Below are positions 43,256 through 57,248 of a stretch of DNA of 64,000 nt, piece by piece. The notes beneath the pieces were generated by a model that worked only from the letters and a program-made list of their open reading frames with translations, had not been told where the DNA came from and did no database searches. Origin of the DNA: Micromonospora sediminicola (GTDB lineage Bacteria > Actinomycetota > Actinomycetes > Mycobacteriales > Micromonosporaceae); contig NZ_FLRH01000003.1 of assembly GCF_900089585.1 (NCBI RefSeq), positions 1,163,001 to 1,227,000 of the forward strand, in the 5' to 3' direction. Positions within the stretch are counted from its first letter, which is position 1; each line of letters starts with the position of its first letter. The position numbers were made by a program, and so were the translations under genes.

Positions 43256-44362
43256 ATGCGGCTCGAAGACGTCTGGCTCCGCTACCACCGGCACGGCCCG
43301 TGGGTGCTGCGGCAGGTCGAGGTGGCGATCGGTCCGGGTGAGGTCGCGGTCGTGCTCGGCCGCAACGGCGCGGGCAAGTCCACGCTGCTCCAGCTCGCCG
43401 CCGGGGTGCTGCGGCCGACCCGGGGCCGGGTGGCCGACCGGCCGCCGACCGTCGGCTGGGTGCCGGAGCGGTTCCCCGCCGACCAGCCGTTCACCGTCGG
43501 GGCCTACCTGTCCGCGATGGGTCGCGTCGCCGGCCTCCCGGGGCCTGCCGCCGACCGGGCGGTGCGGCACTGGGTCGAGCGGCTGGGCCTGAGCCGGTTC
43601 CACGGCGTGCGCCTGCCGCAGCTGTCCAAGGGCACCGCCCAGAAGGTCGGCCTGGCGCAGGCGCTGCTGCGGCCGCCCGGCCTGCTGGTGCTCGACGAGC
43701 CCTGGGAGGGGCTGGACGCGGCGGCCCGCCAGCTGGTCCCCGAGATGATCGGCGAGGTGCTGGCCGACGGTGGCGCGGTGCTGGTCAGCGACCACCGCGG
43801 GGAGACGGTCCGCCTGCCGGGCGCGCGGCAGTGGTCGGTCACCGCCGGCACGCTGACGGAGGCCGTGCCGTCCGATGGCCCGGCCGTCGCGGTGGTCGAG
43901 CTGGCGGTGCCGGTCGCGGGGCTGGCCGCCGCCGTCGCCCGGCTGCGTGCCGACGGCCACCAGGTCCTGCGGGTACGCGAGCACGCGGCCCCGCCCACCG
44001 TCGGGTCACCGGAGCCGGCCGCGGAGGCCGACGGCTCCGGCGAACGGGCGTTCGCCCCCGAGCCGGGCCCCACCGATCCGCCGGCCGCCGACTCCGACGC
44101 CGACCCGGAGGTGCCGGTCGCCGGCTCCGACGCCGACCCGAGGGGGCCGGTCGCCGGTTCCGGTGCCGAGCCGGAAATTCCGGCCGCCGACTCCGACGCC
44201 GAGCCGGGGGTGCCGGTCGCCGGTTCCGGTGCCGAGCCGGGGGTGCCGGTCGCTGGTTCCGGTGCCGAGCTGGGGGTGCCGGCCGCAGGCTCCGACGACA
44301 ACCTGGAGGTCCCGGTCGCCGGCGCCGATCGTTCCGGGGTGGCCTCGGAGGTGGGCCGGTGA
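43256..44362 (+). CDS. ABC transporter ATP-binding protein with 11-residue repeat tail
   Basis: 368 residues. The first 210 form a small ABC ATPase: Walker A GRNGAGKST near residue 36, signature LSKGTAQKVGLAQAL near residue 123 (LSKGT replacing LSGGQ), Walker B LLVLDEPWEG near residue 143, and the switch histidine in LVSDHR. From residue 276 there are eight units of about 11 residues (PVAGSDADPxV type), acidic and disordered, encoded by 33-bp repeats. It lies between rplA and the L10 leader and overlaps a membrane-protein gene that should be its permease. Substrate unknown. Confidence 0.87.
   Translation: MRLEDVWLRYHRHGPWVLRQVEVAIGPGEVAVVLGRNGAGKSTLLQLAAGVLRPTRGRVADRPPTVGWVPERFPADQPFTVGAYLSAMGRVAGLPGPAADRAVRHWVERLGLSRFHGVRLPQLSKGTAQKVGLAQALLRPPGLLVLDEPWEGLDAAARQLVPEMIGEVLADGGAVLVSDHRGETVRLPGARQWSVTAGTLTEAVPSDGPAVAVVELAVPVAGLAAAVARLRADGHQVLRVREHAAPPTVGSPEPAAEADGSGERAFAPEPGPTDPPAADSDADPEVPVAGSDADPRGPVAGSGAEPEIPAADSDAEPGVPVAGSGAEPGVPVAGSGAELGVPAAGSDDNLEVPVAGADRSGVASEVGR
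44081..44341 (+). repeat. 33-bp coding repeats in the ABC ATPase tail
   Basis: Eight units beginning at 44081 and every 33 bp to 44312, encoding PVAGS(D/G)A(D/E)P-type 11-residue repeats; later units are nearly identical, showing recent expansion. Confidence 0.75.
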
Positions 44363-45048
44363 TCGCCCTGGTCCGGCTGCGGCTGGCCGGCTTCGTGCGG
44401 ACCGGGCGGGCGCTGGCGCCGGTGCTGGCCGGCCTGCTCGTGCTGGGGATCCTGCACGGCGGCGGTCGGGCCCGGCCGGCGGAGGCCTACGGGGTGTCCG
44501 CGGTGGTGCTGTTCCCGGTGCTGGCCTGGCAGACCAAGATCCTGCTGGACGTCGAGCCCGACGTGCAGCGCCGGCTGGCCCGGGTGGTGGTCGGGCCGGT
44601 CCGGGAGCGGCTCGCCGGCCTGCTCGCGGCGTTCCTGGCCGGGCTCGCCGTGGTGGTGGTCGCGCTGGCGGTGCCGTGGCCGCTCGGCGGGGTGACGCCG
44701 GCCGCCGGGCCGGGGGAGCGGTCAGTCCTCGTCGGGGTGGTCCTCGGGCTCTGGGCGCACCTGCTCGCCCTGCCGGCCGCGGTGGCGCTCGGCGCCCTGG
44801 CCAGCCGGGCGATCACCCGCAGCGCGGGCTACGGGGTGGCGGTGCTGGCGGTGGGCGCGGTCGGGGTGGTGGTGTTCGGCCTCTCCGACTCGGTGGCGCC
44901 GTGGCTGGTCCCGCCGGTGATGGCCACCGCGCGGGCGGTGACCGGTCCGGTCTCGCCCGGCGCCGGCCTGCTCCTCACGGGGTGGGCGGCGCTCTGGGCG
45001 GTGGTGGCGCTGGCCGGCTACTCCTGGGGTCGCCGCACCCGGGCCTGA
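44359..45048 (+). CDS. ABC transporter membrane protein, probable permease
   Basis: 229 residues with about six hydrophobic helices (for example PVLAGLLVLGIL, GLLAAFLAGLAVVVVALAV, GYGVAVLAVGAVGVVVFGL). The GTG at 44359 overlaps the stop of the ATPase gene by four bases, so the pair is coupled. No extra motif tells the substrate; export is likely for this kind of two-gene system (inference). It ends before the rplJ promoter. Confidence 0.72.
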   Translation: MIALVRLRLAGFVRTGRALAPVLAGLLVLGILHGGGRARPAEAYGVSAVVLFPVLAWQTKILLDVEPDVQRRLARVVVGPVRERLAGLLAAFLAGLAVVVVALAVPWPLGGVTPAAGPGERSVLVGVVLGLWAHLLALPAAVALGALASRAITRSAGYGVAVLAVGAVGVVVFGLSDSVAPWLVPPVMATARAVTGPVSPGAGLLLTGWAALWAVVALAGYSWGRRTRA

Positions 45049-45081
45049 CCCGGGTGGGTGACCGGGAGCACACGGGGCGAT

Positions 45082-45110
45082 TTGGCGCTGCGCGAGGCGT
45101 CGCGTAACCT
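45082..45110 (+). promoter_or_regulatory. Probable rplJ promoter
   Basis: TTGGCG (45082-45087), 17 bp, TAACCT (45105-45110). The transcript would begin just before the L10 leader. Confidence 0.6.
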
Positions 45111-45117
45111 GGTGCGG

Positions 45118-45300
45118 TAGTTCCACCCAAAGACCGCTGGTCACCGTGCCCGGGCACGGTCGAAGGTCCCGCGACGACGGGCGACCCGCGCAGGGCGGCA
45201 AGCGAAACTCGGTGTCACGCACGGTCCGCCGACTGTGCCTGTGCCGCCGGCCCTCGCCCCGTGCGCCCTGCGCCGGGGCTTTTCTCGTTGTCGTGGTGTC
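45118..45300 (+). ncRNA. Ribosomal protein L10 leader (autoregulatory RNA)
   Basis: The 250-nt untranslated stretch before rplJ holds CCAAAGACCGCTGGT followed by a GC hairpin CCGTGCCCGGGCACGG and later CCGCGCAGGGCGGCAAGCGAA, the order seen in L10 leaders, where L10-L7/L12 binds and lowers expression of rplJL. Boundaries are approximate and the structure was judged by eye. Confidence 0.65.
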
Positions 45301-45364
45301 TCCGCCGCCGTCGCGAGTTCCTCGTCGCCGGCGTACCAGCTCCGAGCAACGAGAGAGGAGGGAC

Positions 45365-45913
45365 ATGGCGGACAAGCCGATCCGGGCCGACAAGGCCACG
45401 GCCGTCGCCGAGCTGACCGAGAGCTTCCGCGCCGCGGGAGCCACCGTGCTCACCGAGTACCGCGGGCTCACGGTTTCGCAGCTCACCCAGCTGCGACGCT
45501 CGCTCGGCAAGGAGACCAGCTACACGGTCGCGAAGAACACGCTGGCCAAGCGTGCCGCGGCCGATGCGGGCATCTCCGGCCTCGATGAGCTGTTCACCGG
45601 TCCTACCGCGCTGACTTTCGTTTCGGGCGACGTCGTCGAGGCGGCGAAGGGCCTTCGCGACTTCGCGAAGGCCAACCCGAAGCTCGTCATCAAGGGCGGT
45701 GTCTTCGAGGGCAAGGCCATTTCCGCGGCCGAGGTCACGAAGCTCGCCGACCTGGAGTCCCGCGAGGTGCTGCTGGCCAAGCTGGCCGGTGCCATGAAGG
45801 GCAACCTGAGCAAGGCCGCGGCCCTGTTCCAGGCTCCGCTCGCCAAGACCGCGCGTCTGGCGGCCGCCCTGCAGGACAAGCGCGAAAAGGAAGAGGGCGC
45901 CGAGGCGGCCTGA
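45365..45913 (+). CDS. rplJ: 50S ribosomal protein L10
   Basis: 182 residues from ATG 45365, with GAGAGGAGG upstream. It has the rRNA-binding half ([29 protein letters not shown]) and the C-terminal helix that holds L7/L12 dimers. It is preceded by its leader and followed 54 bp later by rplL. Confidence 0.97.
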   Translation: MADKPIRADKATAVAELTESFRAAGATVLTEYRGLTVSQLTQLRRSLGKETSYTVAKNTLAKRAAADAGISGLDELFTGPTALTFVSGDVVEAAKGLRDFAKANPKLVIKGGVFEGKAISAAEVTKLADLESREVLLAKLAGAMKGNLSKAAALFQAPLAKTARLAAALQDKREKEEGAEAA

Positions 45914-45967
45914 GGCCCCGCGGCGCACCCACGTTCTTAGTTTTCACTTGTAGAAAGGACGCCAGAC

Positions 45968-46357
45968 ATGGCGAAGCTCAGCACCGACGAGCTGCTCGAC
46001 GCGTTCAAGGAGATGACGCTGATCGAGCTCTCCGAGTTCGTGAAGCAGTTCGAGGAGACCTTCGAGGTCACCGCCGCCGCGCCGGCCGCGATGATGATGG
46101 CGGGCCCGGCCGCCGGCGGTGCCGCCGCCGAGGCCGAGCCGGAGAAGGACGAGTTCGACGTCATCCTCGACGCCGACGGTGGCAAGAAGATCCAGGTCAT
46201 CAAGGTCGTGCGCGAGCTGACCGGCCTGGGCCTCAAGGAGGCCAAGGACCTGGTCGAGGCCGCTCCGAAGGCCGTCCTGGAGAAGGCCAACAAGGAGACC
46301 GCCGAGAAGGCCAAGGCCAAGCTCGAGGGCGAGGGCGCCAAGGTCACCCTCAAGTGA
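45968..46357 (+). CDS. rplL: 50S ribosomal protein L7/L12
   Basis: 129 residues: N-terminal dimer domain ([23 protein letters not shown] in part), an Ala/Gly/Met hinge near residues 38-58 and the C-terminal factor-binding domain ([20 protein letters not shown]). ATG at 45968 after GAAAGGACG. A strong hairpin follows before rpoB. Confidence 0.97.
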   Translation: MAKLSTDELLDAFKEMTLIELSEFVKQFEETFEVTAAAPAAMMMAGPAAGGAAAEAEPEKDEFDVILDADGGKKIQVIKVVRELTGLGLKEAKDLVEAAPKAVLEKANKETAEKAKAKLEGEGAKVTLK

Positions 46358-46413
46358 CCTTGCGTTGACCTGACGCGCGTCCGGCTCACGTGAGCCGGGG
46401 CACACCGCGTCGC

Positions 46414-46449
46414 GGCGGGCGGTGATCCGGGAACGGATCACCGCCCGCC
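46414..46449 (+). terminator. Hairpin between rplL and rpoB
   Basis: Perfect 16-bp stem (46414-46429 with 46434-46449) with a GGAA loop. A shorter 18-bp palindrome without loop lies just before it at 46381-46398. In many bacteria this site is a partial terminator that sets the ratio of ribosomal protein to RNA polymerase transcripts. Confidence 0.75.
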
Positions 46450-46772
46450 GTGTTGGTGGTGCCCGACGGCAGTGGCGTGAGCAGGGCGTACAGGTTCCTC
46501 GCACCGGCTTCCCAGCGATGCCCGCCGGTAGCCCGTCGGTGGGAAAGACACCCCGAGCGGTAACCGGCCCTTGACGCGGCACCGGCCCGGCAGGCACGCT
46601 GACATCAGCAAGACCTTCCGCGCTTGCAACGGCCGCCTCTCGGGTAAGGCAACGGCAGCACCACCGCCGCGGCACCCGAGCGGACCGGCAGGAGCGTCGC
46701 GTTCCGAGCGGCCCGGTGGACCCGGTTTTTCGAGGTCCCAGGGCTTGTTCCGCGACGACCTGCGGGGTGGGC

Positions 46773-46801
46773 TGGACAGCGGTTAGCCTCTCGGCTACAC
46801 T
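46773..46801 (+). promoter_or_regulatory. Probable rpoB promoter
   Basis: TGGACA (46773-46778), 17 bp, TACACT (46796-46801) in the 571-bp rplL-rpoB gap, giving a leader of about 120 nt. The rest of the gap (46450-46770) shows no gene. Confidence 0.6.
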
Positions 46802-46928
46802 GCTAGTTTGCGCTGCCTTCCGACTTGACCCCTGCTCGGAAATGTCCGTTTGTGGATATTTCTGGTGGGGTCATTGGAGTGCACGCGTACCAGCCGTTCT
46901 GCAGCACCGGTCCTCGGAAGGACGCATC

Positions 46929-50360
<3,432 letters not shown>

Positions 50361-50369
50361 GGCGGTGAT

Positions 50370-50395
50370 TCGGGGGCCGGCTCGCCGGCCCCCGA
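50370..50395 (+). terminator. Intercistronic hairpin rpoB-rpoC
   Basis: 11-bp stem (50370-50380 with 50385-50395) and CTCG loop in the 80-bp gap. More likely an RNA stability or pausing element than a full terminator, since rpoC must be co-expressed. Confidence 0.6.
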
Positions 50396-50440
50396 TCCCG
50401 CCCGTTAGCTAGCAGTACAGACGACGACATAGGGGACACA

Positions 50441-53400
50441 GTGCTCGACGTCAACTTCTTCGACGAGCTGCGCATCGGTCTCGCCACCGCCGACGACATC
50501 CGTCAGTGGTCCCACGGCGAGGTCAAGAAGCCCGAGACCATCAACTACCGCACCCTCAAGCCGGAGAAGGACGGGCTCTTCTGCGAGAAGATCTTCGGTC
50601 CGCAGCGGGACTGGGAGTGCTACTGCGGTAAGTACAAGCGGGTCCGCTTCAAGGGCATCATCTGCGAGCGCTGCGGCGTCGAGGTGACCCGCTCCAAGGT
50701 TCGCCGGGAGCGGATGGGTCACATCGAGCTGGCCGCTCCGGTGACCCACATCTGGTACTTCAAGGGCGTGCCGAGCCGGCTGGGCTACCTGCTGGACCTC
50801 GCCCCGAAGGACCTCGAAAAGATCATCTACTTCGCCTCGTACGTCGTGACGAGCGTGGACGCCGAAGCGCGTCACCGCGACCTCTCGACCATCGAGAACG
50901 AGATCCTGGCCGAGAAGCGGCAGTCCGAGAACAGCCGCGACTCGGAGATCGAGAAGCGGGCCGCCAAGCTCGAGGCCGACCTGGCCGAGCTGGAGGCCGA
51001 GGGCGCGAAGGCGGACGTCCGGCGCAAGGTCAAGGAGGGCGGAGAGCGCGAGATGCGCCAGATCCGCGACCGGGCCCAGCGCGAGATCGACCGCCTCGAC
51101 GAGGTCCTCGACACCTTCCGCAAGCTGGAGCCGAAGCAGCTGGTCACCGACGAGCTGCTCTACCGCGAGCTGCGCGACCGTTTCGGTGAGTACTTCACCG
51201 GCAGCATGGGCGCCGAGGCCATCAAGGCCCTGGTCCAGAACATGGACCTGGAGGCCGAGGCGGAGAACCTCCGCGAGACCATCCGCTCCGGCAAGGGCCA
51301 GCGGAAGATCCGCGCGCTCAAGCGGCTGAAGGTCGTCGCGGCGTTCCAGAACACCCGGAACTCGCCGCTCGGCATGGTGCTGGACTGCGTCCCGGTCATC
51401 CCGCCGGACCTGCGCCCGATGGTGCAGCTCGACGGTGGCCGCTTCGCGACCTCCGACCTGAACGACCTGTACCGGCGTGTGATCAACCGGAACAACCGCC
51501 TCAAGCGGCTGATCGACCTCGGCGCGCCCGAGATCATCGTCAACAACGAGAAGCGGATGCTCCAGGAGGCCGTCGACGCGCTGTTCGACAACGGTCGTCG
51601 CGGTCGTCCGGTCACCGGCCCGGGCAACCGGCCGCTGAAGTCGCTCTCCGACATGCTCAAGGGCAAGCAGGGCCGGTTCCGCCAGAACCTGCTGGGCAAG
51701 CGCGTCGACTACTCCGGCCGTTCGGTCATCGTGGTCGGCCCGAAGCTCAAGCTGCACCAGTGCGGTCTGCCCAAGCAGATGGCGCTGGAGCTGTTCAAGC
51801 CGTTCGTGATGAAGCGGCTGGTGGACCTCAACCACGCGCAGAACATCAAGTCCGCCAAGCGGATGGTCGAGCGGCAGCGGCCGGTCGTGTGGGACGTGCT
51901 GGAGGAGGTCATCGGCGAGCACCCGGTTCTGCTGAACCGCGCGCCGACCCTGCACCGCCTGGGCATCCAGGCCTTCGAGCCGCAGCTGGTCGAGGGCAAG
52001 GCCATCCAGATCCACCCGCTGGTCTGCACCGCGTTCAACGCCGACTTCGACGGTGACCAGATGGCGGTCCACGTGCCGCTGTCCGCCGAGGCCCAGGCCG
52101 AGGCGCGGATCCTGATGCTGTCGTCGAACAACATCCTCAAGCCGGCCGACGGCAAGCCGGTCACCATGCCCACCCAGGACATGGTCATCGGCCTCTACCA
52201 CCTCACCCACCTCACTCCGGGGGGCAAGGGCGAGGGCCGGGCGTTCAGCTCGGACGCCGAGGCGCGGATGGCGTACGACAACGGCGAGCTGCACCTGCAG
52301 ACCCCGGTGAAGATCCGGCTGCACGACGTGGTCGGTGTCGACAACGGCGCCGGCGCCGAGCCGTGGACCGCGCCCGAGGGCTGGGTCGAGGGCGAGCCGG
52401 TGACGGTGGAGACCACCCTGGGCCGGGTCCTGTTCAACGAGACGCTGCCCCCGGGCTACCGCTTCGTGAACTACGAGATCCGCAAGGGCCAGCTCTCCGC
52501 GATCGTCAACGACCTCGCCGAGCGCTTCCCGAAGGTGGCCCTGGCGGCCACCCTGGACGGGCTCAAGGAGGCCGGTTTCCACTGGGCCACCTGGTCCGGC
52601 GTCACCATCGGCATGGAGGACGTCATCGCTCCGCCGCGCAAGCGGGAGATCCTGGAGCGGTACGAGAAGGAAGCCGACCGGATCGACAAGCAGTACCAGC
52701 GTGGTCTGATGACCGCCGAGGAGCGTCGCGGCGAGCTCATCGAGATCTGGACCAAGGCGACCAACGAGGTCGCCAAGGAGATGGACACCGCGCTGCCGCA
52801 GGAGAACCCGCTGTGGAAGATGATCAACTCGGGTGCCCGCGGTAACCTGCTCCAGCTCCGGCAGATCGCGGCGATCCGTGGTCTGGTGGCCAACCCGAAG
52901 GGTGAGATCATCCCGCGGCCGATCAAGGCCTCGTACCGGGAGGGTCTGTCCGTGCTGGAGTACTTCATCTCCACGCACGGCGCCCGTAAGGGTCTCGCGG
53001 ACACCGCCCTGCGTACCGCCGACTCGGGTTACCTGACCCGGCGTCTGGTGGACGTCTCGCAGGACGTCATCATCCGCGAGGAGGACTGCGGCACCGACCG
53101 GGCCATCCCGATGCAGATCGGCGAGCGCGTCGACGGCAAGCTGGTCGTGCACGAGCACGCCGAGACCAGCGTGCACGCCCGGACGCTGGCCGACGACATC
53201 AAGGGGCCGGACGGCACCGTGGTGGCCCACCGGGGCCAGGACATCAACTCCATCGGCGTCGACGCGATCGTCGCCGCCGGGACCGAGACGGTGCGGGTGC
53301 GCAGCGTGCTCACCTGCGAGTCGAAGCTGGGCGTCTGCGGTGCGTGCTACGGCCGCTCGCTGCCGACCGGCAAGACCGTGGACGTCGGCGAGGCGGTCGG

Positions 53401-54328
53401 CATCATCGCCGCCCAGTCGATCGGTGAGCCGGGTACGCAGCTGACGATGCGTACCTTCCACACCGGTGGTGTCGCGGGTGAGGACATCACCCAGGGTCTG
53501 CCCCGTGTCCAGGAGATCTTCGAGGCCCGGGTGCCCAAGGGCAAGGCGCCCATCGCCGACACCCCGGGTCGCATCCGGATCGAGGACGGCGAGCGGTCCC
53601 GCAAGATCGTGGTCATCCCGGACGACGGCAGCGACGAGATCGTCTACGACAAGATCTCGAAGCGGGTCCGGCTCCGGGCGCACGACGGCGACCACGTCGA
53701 GGTCGGCGAGAAGCTCACCGAGGGCACCATCGACCCGCACGAGCTGCTGCGCATCCTCGGCCCGCGCGCGGTCCAGGTCCACCTGACCCAGGAGGTCCAG
53801 GAGGTCTACCGCTCGCAGGGTGTGCTCATCCACGACAAGCACATCGAGATCATCATCCGCCAGATGCTCAAGCGGGTGACGGTCATCGACTCCGGCTCGA
53901 CCGAGTTCCTGCCGGGTGTGCTGGTCGACCGGGCGCTGTTCGAGTCGGAGAACCGCCGGCTCGTCGGCGAGGGCGGCGAGCCCGCCGCCGGTCGCCCGGT
54001 GCTGATGGGTATCACCAAGGCCTCGCTGGCCACGGATTCCTGGCTGTCGGCGGCCTCCTTCCAGGAGACCACCCGGGTGCTGACGGACGCGGCGATCCAC
54101 GCCCGCAGCGACTCGCTGATCGGCCTCAAGGAGAACGTGATCATCGGTAAGCTCATCCCGGCCGGTACGGGCATCAGCAAGTACCGCAACGTCCGGGTCG
54201 AGCCGACCGAGGAGGCGAAGGCCAAGGTCTACTCGATGACCGGCTACCCCGAGACCGACTACGGCTTCGGGCCGGCCAGCGGCCAGGCCGTGCCGCTGGA
54301 CGACTTCGACTTCGGGTCGTACCGCTAA
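50441..54328 (+). CDS. rpoC: RNA polymerase subunit beta'
   Basis: 1295 residues, GTG start at 50441 after AGGGGAC. Readable are the zinc ribbon [20 protein letters not shown] near residue 60, the absolutely conserved [12 protein letters not shown] metal loop near residue 535, and the second zinc site with CGTDR...[13 protein letters not shown] near residues 885-970. A coiled-coil clamp region lies around residues 160-230. Followed by the operon terminator. Confidence 0.98.
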   Translation: MLDVNFFDELRIGLATADDIRQWSHGEVKKPETINYRTLKPEKDGLFCEKIFGPQRDWECYCGKYKRVRFKGIICERCGVEVTRSKVRRERMGHIELAAPVTHIWYFKGVPSRLGYLLDLAPKDLEKIIYFASYVVTSVDAEARHRDLSTIENEILAEKRQSENSRDSEIEKRAAKLEADLAELEAEGAKADVRRKVKEGGEREMRQIRDRAQREIDRLDEVLDTFRKLEPKQLVTDELLYRELRDRFGEYFTGSMGAEAIKALVQNMDLEAEAENLRETIRSGKGQRKIRALKRLKVVAAFQNTRNSPLGMVLDCVPVIPPDLRPMVQLDGGRFATSDLNDLYRRVINRNNRLKRLIDLGAPEIIVNNEKRMLQEAVDALFDNGRRGRPVTGPGNRPLKSLSDMLKGKQGRFRQNLLGKRVDYSGRSVIVVGPKLKLHQCGLPKQMALELFKPFVMKRLVDLNHAQNIKSAKRMVERQRPVVWDVLEEVIGEHPVLLNRAPTLHRLGIQAFEPQLVEGKAIQIHPLVCTAFNADFDGDQMAVHVPLSAEAQAEARILMLSSNNILKPADGKPVTMPTQDMVIGLYHLTHLTPGGKGEGRAFSSDAEARMAYDNGELHLQTPVKIRLHDVVGVDNGAGAEPWTAPEGWVEGEPVTVETTLGRVLFNETLPPGYRFVNYEIRKGQLSAIVNDLAERFPKVALAATLDGLKEAGFHWATWSGVTIGMEDVIAPPRKREILERYEKEADRIDKQYQRGLMTAEERRGELIEIWTKATNEVAKEMDTALPQENPLWKMINSGARGNLLQLRQIAAIRGLVANPKGEIIPRPIKASYREGLSVLEYFISTHGARKGLADTALRTADSGYLTRRLVDVSQDVIIREEDCGTDRAIPMQIGERVDGKLVVHEHAETSVHARTLADDIKGPDGTVVAHRGQDINSIGVDAIVAAGTETVRVRSVLTCESKLGVCGACYGRSLPTGKTVDVGEAVGIIAAQSIGEPGTQLTMRTFHTGGVAGEDITQGLPRVQEIFEARVPKGKAPIADTPGRIRIEDGERSRKIVVIPDDGSDEIVYDKISKRVRLRAHDGDHVEVGEKLTEGTIDPHELLRILGPRAVQVHLTQEVQEVYRSQGVLIHDKHIEIIIRQMLKRVTVIDSGSTEFLPGVLVDRALFESENRRLVGEGGEPAAGRPVLMGITKASLATDSWLSAASFQETTRVLTDAAIHARSDSLIGLKENVIIGKLIPAGTGISKYRNVRVEPTEEAKAKVYSMTGYPETDYGFGPASGQAVPLDDFDFGSYR

Positions 54329-54338
54329 ACCGCACGAA

Positions 54339-54374
54339 CGACGAGGCCCCCGGCGGATGCCGGGGGCCTCGTCG
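54339..54374 (+). terminator. rpoBC terminator
   Basis: Perfect 16-bp stem (54339-54354 with 54359-54374), GGAT loop, 11 bases after rpoC. Confidence 0.85.
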
Positions 54375-54416
54375 CGTCCTGGGCGGCTGGCCGGGAACGG
54401 GAGTCCGGATCGGGGC

Positions 54417-54797
54417 ATGATGGAGGGCATGACGACCGTGCCCGGGCAGGTGCCCGTCGTGCCGCAGGCGCAGCGCCATCCGCACGATCCTGAGCCGGTC
54501 CGCTCCACCAAGGCCCGCGCCGTCTTCGCCCTCGGTCTGATCGGGGCGCTGACCGGCTTCTTCGTCGGCGGGGTGGTGCCCGCGACGCTCGCGCTCACCC
54601 TCGCCCGCCAGGCCCGCCGGGAGGCGTACGCGTCGGGGGGTTACCTGACCGGCGCCGACTGGCTGCGCCGCGGCGAGCGGTTGGCCCGGATCGGTCTGGT
54701 GCTGACCGCCGTCGCGGTGGTGGCCGCGGTGGTGATCGGGCTGGTCCGGCACGCCGACGCCTCGTTCGGGCACGACTACGCGCCGAACTTCGACTGA
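54417..54797 (+). CDS. Small membrane protein with two helices
   Basis: About 126 residues. A hydrophilic N-terminus (PGQVPVVPQAQRHPHDPEP) is followed by two membrane helices (ARAVFALGLIGALTGFFVGG and GLVLTAVAVVAAVVIGLV) joined by a basic loop with RQARREAY. In-frame ATGs at 54417, 54420 and 54429 compete and none has a well-placed ribosome site, so the exact start is open. No function known. It stands between rpoC and another small membrane protein of similar build. Confidence 0.65.
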   Translation: MMEGMTTVPGQVPVVPQAQRHPHDPEPVRSTKARAVFALGLIGALTGFFVGGVVPATLALTLARQARREAYASGGYLTGADWLRRGERLARIGLVLTAVAVVAAVVIGLVRHADASFGHDYAPNFD

Positions 54798-54904
54798 CCC
54801 GGCGGGGGAGCGGCACCGCGCCCGCCCACCCGGTGGTGACCGGCGACGGTAGCCTGGCCGGTGTCCGCCGCGCGGCGGGTGAGCCATGTGGACAGGAGGA
54901 CCCC

Positions 54905-55894
54905 GTGACGGAACCGGCTGCGCCGCCGGGAGGCGACCCGAACCGCCCCGGTGCCGGGCCGGATCCCGCCGCCCCGCCGGCCCTTGAGCCGGTGAGCCCG
55001 TGGGCGCCGCCGACCACGCACGGGGAGCGCTCCGCCGGTGCTCCCGGCCCGTCGTCCGGGGCGACCCCGCCCGGGTACGCCCCGACGCCGCCGAGCCCGT
55101 CGTCCGCGGGCCCGTCTGAGCCGTTCACGGGAGCGCCGGCCGGTCCGTCCTCGGCCCCGCCCGGCGCACCGCATTCCGGAGCGCCCGCCCCCTGGCCGCC
55201 GGCCGGCCCGTACCCGCCCGCCGGCCCGGCTCCGGGGCACCAACCCGGGCACGGATTCCCCGCCCCGGCGCCCGGGACCGGGCACCACCCGGGGCAGCCG
55301 GGCCACCTCACCGGCCCGCATCCCGGGAGTGGACCGGGCCAGGGATTCGGGGCGTACCCGGGGAGTGGGCCGGGGTTCGGGGCGTACCCGGGGAGTGGGG
55401 CCGGGCACGGCGGCGGGTGGCCGGCTCCGGGGAGCGCGCCCGGCGGCGGCTGGGGCCCGGCCGGGCCGGCGCTGCCGCCGCCCCCGAGTGAGGCGCCCCG
55501 GCCGCCGAAGCGGGTGGAGCCGGTCCCGGGCACCCCGTTCGGGGTGGTCCACCTGGACGTGCCGCCGGTCACCTCCGGGCTGGCCATCGGCTCGCTGGTC
55601 ACCGGCGTCGGCTCGATCCTGGTGTCGCTGCTGGTCTTCTGCTTCGGCGTCGCAGGGCCGGACTACGGCGGAGCGTGGGCGGCCGGGGCGTTCACCCTGC
55701 TCGGCGGGCTGGCCGGGGTCGGCGCGATCGTGGCCTGGCTGCTGGCGCGGCGGCAGATCCGGCGTCCGGCCCCGCCGCCGGCGGTCCGGTTCACCGGCGG
55801 GGGACTGGCGGTGGCCGGGCTCAGCTGCGGCGCCGCGGGCCTGCTGCTGAGCGTGGTCGGGCTGGCGCTGGCCCTGGTGGTGCAGATCACGTGA
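54905..55894 (+). CDS. Gly/Pro-rich membrane protein
   Basis: 329 residues. The GTG at 54905 has AGGAGGA four bases upstream. The first 215 residues are low-complexity Pro/Gly/Ala/Ser with repeats such as GAYPGSGPGFGAYPGSG; the last 115 hold about four membrane helices arranged in pairs (TSGLAIGSLVTGVGSILVSL, AGAFTLLGGLAGVGAIVAWL, TGGGLAVAGLSCGAAGLLL), similar to the small DUF4190-like membrane modules. It may be an interaction platform at the membrane. Function unknown. Confidence 0.7.
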   Translation: MTEPAAPPGGDPNRPGAGPDPAAPPALEPVSPWAPPTTHGERSAGAPGPSSGATPPGYAPTPPSPSSAGPSEPFTGAPAGPSSAPPGAPHSGAPAPWPPAGPYPPAGPAPGHQPGHGFPAPAPGTGHHPGQPGHLTGPHPGSGPGQGFGAYPGSGPGFGAYPGSGAGHGGGWPAPGSAPGGGWGPAGPALPPPPSEAPRPPKRVEPVPGTPFGVVHLDVPPVTSGLAIGSLVTGVGSILVSLLVFCFGVAGPDYGGAWAAGAFTLLGGLAGVGAIVAWLLARRQIRRPAPPPAVRFTGGGLAVAGLSCGAAGLLLSVVGLALALVVQIT

Positions 55895-56096
55895 CGCCGT
55901 CGGCGCGTCGTCCGGGGCCGATGACCAGCGCCGACCGGTTTGTCCCGGTGTCCGGGAGGCGGGCGCTGCCGGGGGCGACGGGTCGCACGACGGACGAGCC
56001 GGTACACTTGTCATCGTAGGTGCCCATCAGGGGCGCACCGACGATCCGGACGTCGACCGGCGGGGCTGTGAACCAGCTTCTCCGGACCGATCCGTT

Positions 56097-56125
56097 TTGA
56101 CCGGCGCGCTTGTGGTAGGTACTCT
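56097..56125 (+). promoter_or_regulatory. Probable promoter of the str operon
   Basis: TTGACC (56097-56102), 17 bp, TACTCT (56120-56125), 270 bp before rpsL. It lies in the 500-bp gap 55895-56394, which otherwise holds the leader and no gene. Confidence 0.65.
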
Positions 56126-56257
56126 TTCCCCTTGTGCCCGGGCTCGCCCGGGCAATGCGTGCGTGCGCGGGAACCGGTCAGCCGGTCATCCACTGTCGCA
56201 CCACCACAGACCCAAAGATCCGGTACGCCGCGCGAGCGAACGCACCGGACCGTGACT

Positions 56258-56280
56258 CGGGCGACACGCCCGACCGCGGG
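56258..56280 (+). promoter_or_regulatory. Leader motif shared with the S10 operon
   Basis: The 20 bases at 56261-56280 (GCGACACGCCCGACCGCGGG) occur identically at 61087-61106 before rpsJ. Here a 5-bp hairpin CGGGC/GCCCG (56258-56272) surrounds the GACAC loop. Position inside both untranslated leaders suggests a shared RNA or DNA control signal for ribosomal operons. Confidence 0.6.
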
Positions 56281-56394
56281 TGCTGGGGCCTCCGTCAGGC
56301 GGCCCTGGTTGGAATGTAGGAGAGCCGTCCATCAGGCCGGCTAGAGCAGACGGCGCGGTCGCCTCGCAGCGGCCGAAGGGAGCGGAGAAACCCG

Positions 56395-56769
56395 GTGCCC
56401 ACCATTCAGCAGCTGGTCCGAAAGGGCCGTCAGGCCAAGACGACCAAGACCAAGACCCCTGCGCTCAAGGGGTCTCCCCAGCGGCGCGGCGTGTGCACCC
56501 GCGTGTACACCACCACCCCGAAGAAGCCGAACTCGGCGCTGCGCAAGGTCGCTCGTGTCAAGCTCAGCAGCCAGATCGAGGTGACCGCCTACATCCCGGG
56601 CGTCGGCCACAACCTGCAGGAGCACTCGATCGTGCTCGTGCGCGGCGGCCGTGTGAAGGACCTCCCCGGCGTGCGGTACAAGATCGTTCGCGGCTCGCTG
56701 GACACCCAGGGTGTCCGCAACCGCAAGCAGGCTCGCAGCCGTTACGGCGCGAAGAAGGAGAAGAGCTGA
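56395..56769 (+). CDS. rpsL: 30S ribosomal protein S12
   Basis: 124 residues, GTG start at 56395. The decoding-centre residues K43 in [12 protein letters not shown] and K88 in [10 protein letters not shown] are wild-type, so no streptomycin-resistance change is seen. First gene of the str operon, one base before rpsG. Confidence 0.97.
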   Translation: MPTIQQLVRKGRQAKTTKTKTPALKGSPQRRGVCTRVYTTTPKKPNSALRKVARVKLSSQIEVTAYIPGVGHNLQEHSIVLVRGGRVKDLPGVRYKIVRGSLDTQGVRNRKQARSRYGAKKEKS

Positions 56770-56770
56770 C

Positions 56771-57241
56771 ATGCCGCGTAAGGGACCCGCTCCGCGGAAG
56801 CCGCTGGTCGCTGACCCGGTGTACAACTCGCCGCTGGTCACCCAGCTGGTGAACAAGATCCTGCTGCGCGGCAAGCGTCAGCTCGCCGAGCGCATCGTGT
56901 ACGCCGCCCTGGAGGGCTGCCGCGAGAAGTCCGGCACCGACCCCGTCGTCACGCTCAAGCGCGCGATGGACAACGTGAAGCCGACCCTCGAGGTGCGCAG
57001 CCGTCGTGTCGGTGGCGCCACCTACCAGGTTCCGGTCGAGGTCCGGCCGGCCCGCGCGACCACCCTCGGTCTGCGCTGGCTGGTGACCTACTCCCGGGCC
57101 CGGCGCGAGAAGACCATGGTCGAGCGGCTGATGAACGAGCTGCTGGACGCGAGCAACGGCCTCGGTGCCGCCGTCAAGCGGCGCGAGGACACGCACAAGA
57201 TGGCCGAGTCGAACAAGGCCTTCGCGCACTACCGCTGGTAA
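56771..57241 (+). CDS. rpsG: 30S ribosomal protein S7
   Basis: 156 residues from ATG 56771 ([20 protein letters not shown]). Conserved segments [14 protein letters not shown] and [24 protein letters not shown] helix are present. S7 nucleates the head of the small subunit. Confidence 0.97.
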   Translation: MPRKGPAPRKPLVADPVYNSPLVTQLVNKILLRGKRQLAERIVYAALEGCREKSGTDPVVTLKRAMDNVKPTLEVRSRRVGGATYQVPVEVRPARATTLGLRWLVTYSRARREKTMVERLMNELLDASNGLGAAVKRREDTHKMAESNKAFAHYRW

Positions 57242-57248
57242 CACCTGA

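Noticed and set aside
50405..54598. 1397-codon open frame on the minus strand across rpoC
   Set aside because: It mirrors rpoC, a certain gene, and its product is Arg/Val/Gly-rich composition noise typical of the strand opposite GC-rich coding DNA.
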